A stretch of 64,000 bases of DNA from Pseudomonas sp. UBA5706 (GTDB lineage Bacteria; Pseudomonadota; Gammaproteobacteria; Pseudomonadales; Pseudomonadaceae), in NCBI RefSeq assembly GCF_002419965.1, contig NZ_DIHC01000006.1, positions 1-64,000 on the forward strand, given 5' to 3'. Positions 7,990-18,443 of the stretch are shown one piece after another (positions within the stretch are counted from its first letter, which is position 1; the number at the start of each line of letters is the position of its first letter). Below the pieces are notes generated by a model, which saw nothing but the letters and a program-made list of their open reading frames with translations, made no database searches and was not told where the DNA came from. Both the position numbers and the translations under genes were made by a program.

Positions 7990-9858
7990 TTAACCTTCGC
8001 GATTGCGAGTCAGCAACGCGGGTTTTTCACCCCGTGGGCGGCTCGGCAACTGATCGAGCTGCTCGGCGGAAGGGAAGCGATCGCTCTTGGACTCCTTGTG
8101 CATGATCTTTGGTGCGGGCTGCCCATCACGCGGCCCACGCACCGCTGGCTCCTGACGAGCAGGCTGCTCATCACGGCGAGCCTGGCCGTCACGTCCCGAA
8201 CCATTACGCGGACCGCCGCGCTTGGCTGGAGCGCTTGCGCCGCCGTTGCTGGCGGCGCCGGTCGAGCCGTTGCGCGGACCGCTGCGCCCTGGTGCCTGAC
8301 CACGTGGTGCCGGAGCGGCGCCCGTGGCTGGCGCGCCTGGGCGACGGTTGCGGCCTTGCTGGCCCTTGCCCTGATAGGGGCTTACGTAGTCAGCGCGGTT
8401 ACCGAAATTGTCGACTTCGTCGTCCAGGAACTCGTCAGGAGCGCGGTCGGCACGCGGTGCCGGGGCTTGCGATGGACGCGCTTCGGCCGACGGAGTGCCC
8501 TGACGAGGCTTTTGCTGACGAGCAGGCCGTGCGGGGCGTTCGCCCGCTGCAGCAGCTGCCGGTTTTTCTTTGCCCTTGTCTTTGCCCTTGTCCTTGCGAC
8601 CGCCACCACCGCCGCCGCCATTCGGACCGTCGCCACGAGGGCCGCGGGCATTGCGCGGGTTGCGCACGTCCGGACGTTCGCGAACTTCCGGCTTCTCGGC
8701 CTCGACGGCGTTGATGTCGAAGCCCATCAGATCGCCGTCGGCGATCTTCTGCTTGGTCATGCGCTCGATGCTCTTGAGCAGCTTCTCTTCATCCGGCGCA
8801 ACCAGCGAGATGGCCTCGCCGGTACGGCCAGCGCGACCGGTACGGCCGATGCGGTGCACGTAGTCTTCATCGACGTTGGGCAGCTCGAAGTTGACCACGT
8901 GAGGCAACTGATCGATGTCCAGGCCGCGCGCGGCGATGTCGGTGGCAACCATGATGCGCACGCTGCCAGCCTTGAAGTCTGCCAGTGCTTTGGTACGGGC
9001 GTTCTGGCTTTTGTTGCCGTGAATGGCCACAGCGCTCAGGCCATGCTTGTCCAGGTACTCGGCCAGGCGGTTAGCGCCATGCTTGGTGCGGGTGAACACC
9101 AGCACCTGCTCCCACGCGCCTTGAGTGATCAGGTGCGCCAGCAGCGAACGCTTGTGGTTGGCAGGCAGGCGGAACACACGCTGTTCAATGCGCTCGACCG
9201 TGGTGTTCGGCGGCGTGACCTCGATGCGTTCCGGGTTGTGCAGCAGCTTGCCGGCCAAGGCCGTGATGTCCGTCGAGAACGTGGCCGAGAACAGCAGGTT
9301 CTGGCGCTTGGCGGGGAGGCGGGCGAGGACCTTCTTCACGTCGTGAACGAAGCCCATATCGAGCATCCGGTCGGCTTCATCAAGCACGAGGATTTCGACG
9401 TGAGACAGGTCAACGCTGCCTTGACCGGCCAGGTCCAGCAGACGACCCGGGCAGGCGACCAGTACGTCGACCCCGCGAGCCATGGCTTGAACCTGCGGGT
9501 TCATGCCCACGCCGCCGAAGATGCAGGCGCTGACGAACTTGAGGTTCTTGGCGTAGATCTTGAAGCTGTCGTGAACCTGGGCTGCGAGTTCACGGGTAGG
9601 GGTCAGGACCAGTACGCGCGGTTGGCGCGGGCCGTGACGTTGGGATTTGTCCGGGTGACCGGCGGGGAACAGGCGCTCCAGAATCGGGAGGGCGAAACCG
9701 CCGGTTTTACCAGTACCTGTCTGAGCGGCGACCATCAGATCGCGGCCTTGCAACACGGCGGGAATGGCCCGCTGTTGCACCGGGGTAGGCTGGGTATAGC
9801 CAGCAGCCTCAATGGCGCTGACTAAAGCCTCGGAGAGACCGAGGGAAGCAAAGGACAT
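7990..9858 (-). CDS. rhlE: ATP-dependent DEAD-box RNA helicase RhlE
   Basis: A 622-residue RNA helicase. The core (about 1-380) has the Q motif (TQPTPVQQRAIP), Walker A (AQTGTGKT), LDEAD, the SATF motif and the HRIGRTGRAG arginine finger. A long basic, disordered tail follows (about 386-622), rich in Gly, Arg, Pro, Ala and Lys with a GGGGGG run and KDKGKDKGKEK, expected to bind RNA and perhaps drive condensates. It acts in ribosome assembly and mRNA decay in the cytoplasm. ATG 9858 is chosen for AGGA and the MSFASLGLSEAL start typical of the family. Confidence 0.93.
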   Translation of the reverse strand: MSFASLGLSEALVSAIEAAGYTQPTPVQQRAIPAVLQGRDLMVAAQTGTGKTGGFALPILERLFPAGHPDKSQRHGPRQPRVLVLTPTRELAAQVHDSFKIYAKNLKFVSACIFGGVGMNPQVQAMARGVDVLVACPGRLLDLAGQGSVDLSHVEILVLDEADRMLDMGFVHDVKKVLARLPAKRQNLLFSATFSTDITALAGKLLHNPERIEVTPPNTTVERIEQRVFRLPANHKRSLLAHLITQGAWEQVLVFTRTKHGANRLAEYLDKHGLSAVAIHGNKSQNARTKALADFKAGSVRIMVATDIAARGLDIDQLPHVVNFELPNVDEDYVHRIGRTGRAGRTGEAISLVAPDEEKLLKSIERMTKQKIADGDLMGFDINAVEAEKPEVRERPDVRNPRNARGPRGDGPNGGGGGGGRKDKGKDKGKEKPAAAAAGERPARPARQQKPRQGTPSAEARPSQAPAPRADRAPDEFLDDEVDNFGNRADYVSPYQGKGQQGRNRRPGAPATGAAPAPRGQAPGRSGPRNGSTGAASNGGASAPAKRGGPRNGSGRDGQARRDEQPARQEPAVRGPRDGQPAPKIMHKESKSDRFPSAEQLDQLPSRPRGEKPALLTRNREG

Positions 9859-10077
9859 GAGTAATCCTGTCTTAAGTTGGGGCAATTAGGGGCCCGAATA
9901 GGAATGATCTGCTCGGCGCGAATTGGTGGTCGAATGGCGCGATCCCGAGGTCTGTAAGTTCAACTCGTGGCATGAGCGCGTGAAAGAGAGTGCGCTGTAG
10001 ACGTGATCGAGAAGTCTTCTGTGAGACCGAGCGTCCGGGCGTGAGCCTGGCGGGAGCGCCCGAGTATAACAGAGCAA

Positions 10078-10905
10078 TCACAATGCGCTGCTTTCATGCT
10101 GCTCAACGGTTTTATCGACGCCAGGCGTCGATTGCACGGTGGCTTCTGCGGGCTGGTTCGCCAGCGTCGCACCGGTATAGTGCGCCACGAGCCGGGCATA
10201 GGCCGGTTCGCGCTTGAACCGCTTCAACTCGGCTCCGAAGCGTTGTACCAGCAAATCCATTCCTGCGTTACGACGCAGCGCAAGGTATTGCGCGCGGGTG
10301 CTCAAGACCGTAGGCAGCTGGCTGACCTGATCACGCAGTTTGAGCTGGTCGAGCATCTGCTGCCCCACGCGTCTGTCCGTCACCAGCAAGTCGATGCGTC
10401 CGCGGATCAGCTTGCCGAAATTAGCCTGATGGCTCGGTGCCGGTTCGCGAACGAACGAGGATGAACTATCGAATTCCGGGGTGTACAGATAACCGGGGGA
10501 AACGCCGATCGTCAGGCCCTCGAGGTCTTCAAGCGTGCGGAAAGGGTGCGGGCGCGCGTTGGCGTGGAACAATACCCAGTTAACGTCGGACAAAGGCTCA
10601 CTCGGATACACCAGCAAGTCCTTCTCACGCGCACTGACCTTGAAAATATCCAGTGCGCCATCGGCTTCTCCCCGCTGAAGCATCATCAGGCAGCGTTTCC
10701 AGGGCAGGAATTGCCATTGCACATCGATGCCCAGGCGTTGAAGCACGATAGCCGTGGTGTCGTAGTCCAGCCCTGAAGCCTTGCCGTTTTCCTCCATTGC
10801 GTAGGGCGGCCAGGGCTCTGTGACGAGACGCAGCTTTTCGCCCATGGCACTGAAACTCAGGCAGGCGATAAGCGCGGCGGACAGAAACTGGGAGGTCTGG
10901 GGCAT
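10078..10905 (-). CDS. Periplasmic solute-binding protein, family 3 type
   Basis: A 275-residue exported protein: a signal peptide (about 1-22) followed by a family-3 extracellular solute-binding fold, shown by LRLVTEPWPPYAMEENGKAS, GLDYDTTAIVLQRLG and the hinge around GLTIGVSPGYLYT. No ABC permease or ATPase genes are adjacent, so the ligand and partner are unknown; orphans of this kind often feed sensors or are vestigial uptake components. It stands alone between rhlE and a glycosyltransferase-like gene. Confidence 0.8.
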   Translation of the reverse strand: MPQTSQFLSAALIACLSFSAMGEKLRLVTEPWPPYAMEENGKASGLDYDTTAIVLQRLGIDVQWQFLPWKRCLMMLQRGEADGALDIFKVSAREKDLLVYPSEPLSDVNWVLFHANARPHPFRTLEDLEGLTIGVSPGYLYTPEFDSSSSFVREPAPSHQANFGKLIRGRIDLLVTDRRVGQQMLDQLKLRDQVSQLPTVLSTRAQYLALRRNAGMDLLVQRFGAELKRFKREPAYARLVAHYTGATLANQPAEATVQSTPGVDKTVEQHESSAL

Positions 10906-10988
10906 TGGGCGAGATTACGACGCTCGTCCGGTAAATAGAAGAGGCGCGCGCCGAGGCGTCGCGAAAGCCGGCAGCGCTATCTGGCTGG

Positions 10989-12119
10989 TCAACGCGCCGA
11001 TCGACTCCCGATCAGATGCTGATAGATCGCCGTGCGCCTGCGCCCGAGCAGTCTGCGCACCGCCCAGTGATCCAGCCACTGGCGCAGATGCGCGGGTTCG
11101 ATCGGGTCCTTCATTCGTTTTTCGGCGTTAGTGAACGCCTTTTCCCACCACACCGCCGAGCAGGCCTGATCGAACTCGTTGGCATGCTCGCAGCACCCGT
11201 AAAGCACCTCACGGACGAATTGGCGCTGTGGCTGGGGCACCGCCAGCGTTGCGCTTTTGTACATCAGCCGCTGCCAGGTAGCGGGACGCGGAATGCGCAT
11301 CGACACATTGCCCGTGTCTGCCAACGCTTCGGCACTGGTGGGGTTGTGCCCATGTTTATGGAGCCAGGCACGAACCTTGGCGCGAAACAGCTGCTTGCGA
11401 CTCCAGTAATGGTGAATCACGTCGGTGCATTGCTCGACTTTCAGCGAGCGGTACGCGGCCACCCCCAGGCAGAACTCTTCCAGCGTGATGGCGCCTGGCG
11501 TGATCGGGAAAAACTCGTCCATCAGCTCAATGGACGTATCTAGCGTTTGTGCGTTCTCGCGAGTCAGCCCGATGACGCCCGAATTCAGCAATCTCATTTG
11601 ATCATCGGCCAGGTTTCGTTCGGCCAGTGTTTCAGCGAGCGCGGTGTAAAGCACGGTCTCCTTGCAGTCGGAGTAGCGCAGTTGAAAGGCATTGCACAGC
11701 AGGGTGTCGGGGCGCACTTTCTCGAACAGCTTCATGGGGCTGTCATGGAAAAACGTATCGGTGTCGATCAGCACCGCTTTTTCCGATTCCTGCAACACCT
11801 TGCGAGCGAGCACATGCTTGCAGCGGAAAGGGTAGTGATGCGGACCACTCCACTCGCGACGCGTGTCGGCGCCTAATGCACGAACGCGTACCGGCAGTTG
11901 ACGATAGGGGTCGCTTTTGTCGCTGAATACTTGAATGTCGAACGGACGGTCATCGGCATTGCCCGCCTTCGCCAAGGCGCTGGCGATGCTGAACACCGCT
12001 TCCTGATGGTAGGTATTGGCACCGAAAACCAGATAAATCAGTTGCGGGCGTGAAGTGATAGGTCTGAATGAAGTCAACTCAATGTCCGTCGCGATTAAGG
12101 CTTCAGCAAGCTTCGTCAT
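10989..12119 (-). CDS. Unrecognised protein with glycosyltransferase-like features
   Basis: A 376-residue protein without a signal peptide. An N-terminal alternating beta/alpha pattern (LIYLVFGANTYHQEAVFSIAS), then VLIDTDTFFHDSP, which carries a DxD motif as in GT-A metal-dependent glycosyltransferases, then LLNSGVIGL typical of acceptor loops in such enzymes. The C-terminal third is helical and basic. Transfer of a sugar from a nucleotide sugar is an inference; I do not recognise the family. The start codon sits in the middle of a 16-base perfect palindrome (12111-12126, CTTCGTCATGACGAAG). Confidence 0.7.
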   Translation of the reverse strand: MTKLAEALIATDIELTSFRPITSRPQLIYLVFGANTYHQEAVFSIASALAKAGNADDRPFDIQVFSDKSDPYRQLPVRVRALGADTRREWSGPHHYPFRCKHVLARKVLQESEKAVLIDTDTFFHDSPMKLFEKVRPDTLLCNAFQLRYSDCKETVLYTALAETLAERNLADDQMRLLNSGVIGLTRENAQTLDTSIELMDEFFPITPGAITLEEFCLGVAAYRSLKVEQCTDVIHHYWSRKQLFRAKVRAWLHKHGHNPTSAEALADTGNVSMRIPRPATWQRLMYKSATLAVPQPQRQFVREVLYGCCEHANEFDQACSAVWWEKAFTNAEKRMKDPIEPAHLRQWLDHWAVRRLLGRRRTAIYQHLIGSRSAR

Positions 12120-12184
12120 GACGAAGCCTGCTGGAGAAACGTTGCCTTAATGTGACAGGAGCACTGCTATTGAATTCCGACGGC

Positions 12185-13030
12185 TTAGCGGGGCAGGTGC
12201 AGGTTGTTCCAGATAGCCAGGCTTGGTTCGGCCTGATTGAGCGTATAGAAGTGCAGGCCGGGGGCTCCGCCCTGTAACAGGCGGTCACACATCTGTGTAA
12301 TCACTTGCTCGCCGAACGCCTGGATGCTCGCCGTATCGTCGCCGTAGGCTTCCAGTTGCTTGCGAATCCAGCGTGGGATTTCCGCACCGCACGCGTCGGA
12401 AAAACGCGCCAGTTTGCTGTAGTTGGTGATCGGCATGATGCCGGGCACGATCGGGATGCTGACGCCCATCTTCTGGACGCGTTCCACGAAATAGAAGTAG
12501 CTGTCGGCGTTGAAGAAATACTGGGTGATCGCGCTGTCGGCACCGGCATTGGCCTTGCGCACGAAGTTTTTCAGGTCGTCTTCGAAGTTGCGCGCCTGGG
12601 GGTGCATTTCCGGGTAGGCGGCGACTTCGATATGGAAGTGGCTGCCGGTTTGTTCGCGGATGAAGCTCACCAGATCGTTGGCGTAGCGCAGCTCACCGCT
12701 GGCCATACCCATACCGGACGGCAAATCGCCGCGCAGCGCGACGATGCGGCTGATGCCTGCTTCCTGGTACTGGCCCAGCAGGCCGCGCAGGTCGGCCTTG
12801 CTGTCGCCGACACACGACAGATGCGGTGCGGCGGGAACGTTTACTTCCTTTTCCAGCTGCAGCACGGTGTTGATCGTGCGGTCACGCGTGGAGCCCCCGG
12901 CACCGTAGGTGCAGGAGAAAAAGTCAGGGTTGTAGCCAGCCAGCGTGCGTGCGGTGGCAAGCAGTTTTTCATGACCAGCGTCGGTCTTCGTGGGGAAGAA
13001 TTCGAAGCTGTAGCGACGGTCTTGGGACAT
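12185..13030 (-). CDS. metF: Methylenetetrahydrofolate reductase MetF
   Basis: MetF reduces 5,10-methylene-THF to 5-methyl-THF, the methyl donor for methionine synthesis, using NADH and FAD. The 281 residues form one TIM barrel starting MSQDRRYSFEFFPTKT; VALRGDLP and the ITQYFF segment with the catalytic region near PGIMPI are typical. ATG 13030 fits the family start. It lies 193 bases after ahcY in the same direction, making a methyl-cycle unit that the upstream SAH riboswitch can control. A hairpin covers its ribosome site. Confidence 0.95.
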   Translation of the reverse strand: MSQDRRYSFEFFPTKTDAGHEKLLATARTLAGYNPDFFSCTYGAGGSTRDRTINTVLQLEKEVNVPAAPHLSCVGDSKADLRGLLGQYQEAGISRIVALRGDLPSGMGMASGELRYANDLVSFIREQTGSHFHIEVAAYPEMHPQARNFEDDLKNFVRKANAGADSAITQYFFNADSYFYFVERVQKMGVSIPIVPGIMPITNYSKLARFSDACGAEIPRWIRKQLEAYGDDTASIQAFGEQVITQMCDRLLQGGAPGLHFYTLNQAEPSLAIWNNLHLPR

Positions 13031-13031
13031 C

Positions 13032-13044
13032 GGAGGGGACCTCC
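13032..13044 (-). promoter_or_regulatory. Hairpin sequestering the metF Shine-Dalgarno site
   Basis: On the minus strand GGAGG-TCC-CCTCC precedes the metF ATG by one base. The GGAGG is the only good ribosome site (nine bases from the ATG) and pairs perfectly with the CCTCC that follows it, so translation may need coupling or unfolding. Confidence 0.5.
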
Positions 13045-13157
13045 AGCTGCAAGCTACAAGCCACAAGCGACAAGAGGGCGGTGCGCCTGATCCTGTCGCT
13101 TAAGACTTGAGGTTTGGTGCTGCTAGTGCGTGAAGATGACGATGTGCAAGCTCTGGC

Positions 13158-13197
13158 GCTGCAAGTGAAGGCGAGACCGATGGCCTTCACTTGCAGC
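13158..13197 (-). terminator. Strong intercistronic hairpin between ahcY and metF
   Basis: GCTGCAAGTGAAGGC (13158-13172) and GCCTTCACTTGCAGC (13183-13197) are perfect 15-base arms. There is no T run after it on either strand, so it is more likely an mRNA-stabilising or processing hairpin, or a repeat, than a simple terminator. Similar GCTGCAAGCTACAAG words recur at 13046-13072 and 55427-55440. Confidence 0.55.
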
Positions 13198-13223
13198 TTA
13201 TGGCTTGCCGCTCAAAACTGCTG

Positions 13224-14633
<1,410 letters not shown>

Positions 14634-14660
14634 AGGAGTCTCCATTCGTAGGGTGCGAAT

Positions 14661-14760
14661 GGGCGCCGTTGTGCGTTTAAAGCTTGATCGGCGCAAGGCC
14701 TGACCAAACAACGCCCTCTCCGAGCCTGACAGGTCTGACCTGCTGCAGCGCCCCTCGGAC
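14661..14760 (-). promoter_or_regulatory. SAH riboswitch (ahcY leader)
   Basis: Read on the minus strand from 14760, TCCGAGGGGCGCTGCAGC opens the P1 arm and SAH-binding core, CTCGG closes P1 after an AGGTC/GACCT hairpin and a CAGG segment, and AACGGCGCCC at 14670-14661 forms the pseudoknot with GGGGCGC. This is the published SAH-riboswitch layout of proteobacterial ahcY leaders (core CGAGGAGCGCUGC, distal ACGGCGCUC). The pseudoknot ends about 20 bases before the ribosome site, with a small ATTCG/CGAAT hairpin between. SAH binding is expected to turn ahcY-metF on. Confidence 0.9.
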
Positions 14761-14813
14761 AGGTGGCGGGAAACGGCATCAAGCGGTGATAACCGTTTTT
14801 TGAAGCGGTGGCG

Positions 14814-14842
14814 ATTATAACGGCCTCGGAGAAATAGCCCAA
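14814..14842 (-). promoter_or_regulatory. Likely sigma-70 promoter of ahcY
   Basis: On the minus strand a perfect TATAAT (14819-14814) stands 17 bases after TTGGGC (14842-14837). Transcription would start near 14806 and give a leader of about 170 bases containing the riboswitch. Confidence 0.6.
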
Positions 14843-14961
14843 TAGGTCGTTTCAGATAAATGACGGATGACTAATCAAGACCATAGTCGATGCTCAATGG
14901 AGGTAAACGCGACGGGCTGGCACTATGCTCGACATCTAAAGGCAGATGACTGGAGCACACC

Positions 14962-15366
14962 ATGAACTTCCACACTCGCAAGTGGGTAAAACCCGAAGAC
15001 CTCAACCCGAACGGCACGCTGTTCGGAGGCAGTCTGCTGCGCTGGATCGACGAAGAGGCGGCGATCTATGCCATCGTTCAGCTGGGCAATCAGCGAGTGG
15101 TGACCAAGTACATTTCCGAGATCAACTTCGTCAGCGCCTCGCGCCAGGGCGACATCATCGAACTGGGCATCACCGCCACCGAGTTCGGTCGCACCTCAAT
15201 CACCCTGACCTGCCAGGTGCGCAACAAGATCACCCGTAAAAGCATTCTGACGGTCGAGAAAATGGTTTTCGTAAACCTTGGCGAAGACGGCTTGCCCGCG
15301 CCCCATGGCAAGACCCAAATCAGTTACGTGAAGGATCAGTTCAAGGAAGATGTGATCAACGAGTGA
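14962..15366 (+). CDS. Acyl-CoA thioesterase, hotdog fold
   Basis: A 134-residue single hotdog domain of the acyl-CoA hydrolase group (YciA/BFIT-like). NPNGTLFGGSLLRWIDEEAA holds the catalytic Asn/Asp region and the central helix; ISEINFVSASRQGDIIELG is the following strand pair. It hydrolyses acyl-CoA to free acid and CoA in the cytoplasm; chain-length preference cannot be read from sequence. It stands alone, divergent from ahcY. Confidence 0.88.
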   Translation: MNFHTRKWVKPEDLNPNGTLFGGSLLRWIDEEAAIYAIVQLGNQRVVTKYISEINFVSASRQGDIIELGITATEFGRTSITLTCQVRNKITRKSILTVEKMVFVNLGEDGLPAPHGKTQISYVKDQFKEDVINE

Positions 15367-15391
15367 TTTGCGAGGCGCCACAAAACCCGTT

Positions 15392-15473
15392 GGAGCTGCT
15401 GCAGGTTACGACAGTGGCGAAGCGGGTTGCCTGACACACCGCATTCGCCACTGTCGTAACCTTGCGTAGCTCC
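15392..15473. repeat. Large palindromic element between convergent genes
   Basis: Arms 15392-15426 and 15439-15473 pair over about 35 bases with few mismatches (core GGTTACGACAGTGGCGAA). It sits between the ends of the thioesterase gene and otnI and may act as a two-way terminator as well as being a dispersed repeat. Confidence 0.65.
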
Positions 15474-15507
15474 TACAGAGGGATTTGCACAGGATTTGCG
15501 GTATCAC

Positions 15508-16299
15508 TCAGCAAGGATTACCCGCCTTCCAATCCCGCAACCACTGTAACCCTTTGCTGGTATCGCCACGCGGGCGGTATTCACAGCCGATCCAGCCGGC
15601 GTAGCCCAGCCGGTCGATTTCTTCGAACAACCACGGATAGTTCACTTCGCCCAGGCTCGGTTCATGACGGTCCGGCACGCCAGCGATCTGGATATGGCCG
15701 ATACCTGCGAAATCCCGACGCAGCTTGGTGATGACATCGCCTTCGACGATTTGGCAGTGATAGAAGTCGAACTGCACTTTCAGATTGCCTGCGCCGACCT
15801 CCTTGCACACCGCTTGCCCCTGATCCTGACGATTGAGGAAAAAACCCGGCATGTCGCGAGTATTGATCGGTTCGATTAGCACGGTGACGCCAGCCTTCGC
15901 CGCTTCCTGCGCGGCGTAGGACAGGTTTTCCAGATAGACCGCGTGATGCCGCTCACGCAGGTCTTCGCTCGGCAGCAAGCCTGCCATCACGTGAATCCGG
16001 TCGTTACCCAGCACCTGCGCGTATTCCAATGCCTGCTCGAGGCCGTTGCGAAATTCGCTTTCACGGCCCGGCAACGAGGCAATCCCGCGCTCGCCCTTGC
16101 TCCAGTCACCAGGCGGCGCGTTGAACAGCACCTGAGCCAGGCCGAAGTCGTCCAGCCGCCGTTTGATTTCGGCGGCGCTGAACGCGTACGGAAACAGGTA
16201 TTCCACGCCTTTGAAGCCGTCAGCCGCCGCCGCAGAAAAACGAGCGAGAAAGTCGTGTTGCGGATACAGCATGCTGAGGTTGGCAGCGAAACGAAGCAT
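15508..16299 (-). CDS. otnI: 2-oxo-tetronate isomerase (hydroxypyruvate isomerase family)
   Basis: OtnI interconverts 2-oxo- and 3-oxo-tetronate in the breakdown of threonate/erythronate. A 263-residue TIM-barrel protein of the xylose-isomerase-like group; metal ligands are expected in VLIEPINTRDMPG (Glu), QFDFYHCQ (Asp, His), HIQIAGVPDRHEP and the final IGCEYRPRGDT (Glu). It ends an otn gene run in which the kinase and dehydrogenase genes are broken, so it may now have no substrate supply. Confidence 0.88.
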   Translation of the reverse strand: MLRFAANLSMLYPQHDFLARFSAAAADGFKGVEYLFPYAFSAAEIKRRLDDFGLAQVLFNAPPGDWSKGERGIASLPGRESEFRNGLEQALEYAQVLGNDRIHVMAGLLPSEDLRERHHAVYLENLSYAAQEAAKAGVTVLIEPINTRDMPGFFLNRQDQGQAVCKEVGAGNLKVQFDFYHCQIVEGDVITKLRRDFAGIGHIQIAGVPDRHEPSLGEVNYPWLFEEIDRLGYAGWIGCEYRPRGDTSKGLQWLRDWKAGNPC

Positions 16300-16493
16300 G
16301 ATTGTGTCCTGAAAGGGTTAAACGAAAGGCCAGATTAGTAGTGCCTTCAAAAAAACCAAAGTGCCCGAACGCTTACTGACAGGTCCAGATGAGTCATGGC
16401 GTCATGTCGTGGGTGTCCTGTTTTTAGGGTTTTCGGCAACGCCGCGGCGTCTGAGACCGATAAAACGGCCCCCCGCTCAGAGTGCCTGGTGGA

Positions 16494-17144
16494 TTACCAA
16501 GCCACACCGAAGGTCTGGCGCAGGTCTTCCAGGGCCGCTGCGTCCAGCGGCTTGGGTTTGGGGTTGCTCATCAGCCACAGGCGCGCGGTCTCCTCCAGTT
16601 CCTCCAGAGCGTAGGCCGCTTTGGCGACCGAGCTTTCCCAGATCACCGGTCCCAGCCGCTCCAGCATCACCCCACGCACGCTGTTCGCCAGTTTAGCCAC
16701 CTGCTCGGCGACGTTCGGTGAGCCGGGGCGCTCATAGGCGATCAGCGGAATATGCCCGACCTTCATCACCTGATAGGGCGTGATCGGCGGCAGGATGGCG
16801 TCCGGGTGCCACACGCCCGCCAGCGTCAATGCGACCAAATGCGTGGAGTGGGTGTGTACCACGCCGCCGACGCCTGGATTGCGGTCGTAGACCTCGCGAT
16901 GCAGCATCAGGGTCTTGGAGGGTTTATCCCCGCAGACCCATTCGCCGGCCAGATTGACCTTGGCGATGGCCGTCGGATCAAGGCGACCCAGGCACGCGTC
17001 GGTTGGCGTGATCAACCAGCCGTCCTCCAGACGCGCGCTGATGTTGCCAGCGCTGCCCACGGTGTAGCCGCGACCGAACAGCAGCCGGCCTATGTCGCAG
17101 ATTTCATCGCGCAGCTTGTTTTCGGCGCTTGCCTGGCGGCTCAT
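16494..17144 (-). CDS. otnC: 3-oxo-tetronate 4-phosphate decarboxylase (class II aldolase family)
   Basis: OtnC decarboxylates 3-oxo-tetronate 4-phosphate to dihydroxyacetone phosphate. The 216-residue class-II aldolase/adducin domain has the zinc triad segment VVHTHSTH and the GSAGNISARL phosphate-binding loop near the N-terminus. Its ATG overlaps the original otnK stop (ATGA), a sign of tight co-translation when the kinase was intact. GGAGG before the ATG is strong. Confidence 0.9.
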   Translation of the reverse strand: MSRQASAENKLRDEICDIGRLLFGRGYTVGSAGNISARLEDGWLITPTDACLGRLDPTAIAKVNLAGEWVCGDKPSKTLMLHREVYDRNPGVGGVVHTHSTHLVALTLAGVWHPDAILPPITPYQVMKVGHIPLIAYERPGSPNVAEQVAKLANSVRGVMLERLGPVIWESSVAKAAYALEELEETARLWLMSNPKPKPLDAAALEDLRQTFGVAW

Positions 17145-18433
17145 TTAACACCTCCTGCGAGCTGCTTCAGGGCTTTGTCGAAGAAATCGCGGCCACCGAA
17201 GTTGCCGGACTTCAGTGCCAGTGCCAACGGTTTATCGCCACTGCTGATGGTCGCCGGCACGCCGGGATCGATCTGTGCCCCGATCTTCAGCAGGTTCACG
17301 CCCAATGCCTGAACCACCGCCCCCGACGTCTCGCCGCCGCGACGACGAAGCGTTTGGCGCCGGCATCCAACAGGCCGCGGGCGATCTTGCCCAAGGCGTC
17401 TTCAACCATCGCGCCTGTGCGCTCGACACCGAGTTTTTGCTGCACCGCCTTGACTTCTTCGGGGCTACTGGTGGCGTAGATCAACACGGTCTGGCCTGCG
17501 TCGCGAGCGAAGGCCAGAGCCTGCTCGACCACTGGCTTGCCGTCGGCCAGCGCCAGCGGGTCGATGCGCAGGGCAGGGCGCCTGGCGTCGAGCCACGCAG
17601 CCACCTGGTCATTGGTGGCGACCGAGGCGCTACCGGCCAATACCACCTCGCCGCCTTCGACCTGTTCAAGCTGCGCAGCGTCGATGTCGCGCAGCTTGCC
17701 AGCCTTGCGGAAATTGCCCGGCAGGCCCAGTGCCAGACCCGAGCCGCCGGTCAGCAGCGGCAGGTCAGCGCAGGCTTCGCCGAGGGTATACAGGTCGGCG
17801 TCGGACAATGCGTCGGCAATCGCCATGGTCACGCCATCGGCACGCAGCTCGGCGATGCGCGCACGCACCCCCTCCACGCCTTTGGCAATACTGTCGTAAC
17901 GCAGCAGGCCGACTTTCTTGCGGGTTTGTGATTGCAGCACGCGCACCAGATTGGCGTCGGTCATCGGCGTCAGTGGATGGTTTTGCATGCCGCATTCGTT
18001 GAGCAGCTGGTCCTGCACGAACAAATGACCACGGAAGATCGTGCGGCCGTTTTCCGGGAACGCGGGACAAGCGAGGGTGAAGTCGCTGTCTAGGGCTGCG
18101 AGCAATGCTTCGCTGACCTGGCCAATATTGCCTTTGGCGGTCGAATCGAAGGTCGAGCAGTATTTGAAGAAAATCTGCTCGCAGCCGCGATCACGCAGCC
18201 ATTGCAGTGCTTGAAGCGATTCTGCAACTGCTTGCGCAGCGAGGGTAGTACGGGATTTCAAGGCGATGACGATAGCATCGGCATCCAGCTCGGCAAGGCT
18301 TTGGGCGCTTGGAATGCCGATGCTCTGTACGGTACGCATGCCTCCGCGCACCAGCATATTGGCAAGGTCCCGTGGCGCCGGTGAAGTCGTCGGCAATGCA
18401 GCCCAGCAGCGGGCGCGGATTGGTAGTGCTCAT
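17141..18433 (-). pseudogene. otnK: 3-oxo-tetronate kinase gene broken by two frameshifts
   Basis: OtnK phosphorylates 3-oxo-tetronate. Here the reading frame starts MSTTNPRPLLGCIADDFTGAT, then one extra G (a CCC instead of CC on the + strand near 18378) shifts the frame; the main body, DLANMLVRGG through GAKRFVVA, is in the second frame; near 17336 one base is missing (GCGGCGGCG where GCGGGCGGCG is expected), and the natural ending (GGETSGAVVQALG to LAGGVK, stop at 17141) is in a third register. The family C-terminal ATP-binding motif is thus cut off. Real inactivation and sequencing error at short G/C runs are both possible. Confidence 0.85.
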
Positions 18434-18443
18434 GGGGGGGGCC

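Noticed and set aside
7873..9825. Long open frame opposite rhlE
   Set aside because: Antisense to a clear RhlE with all helicase motifs; the composition mirrors the Gly/Arg tail.
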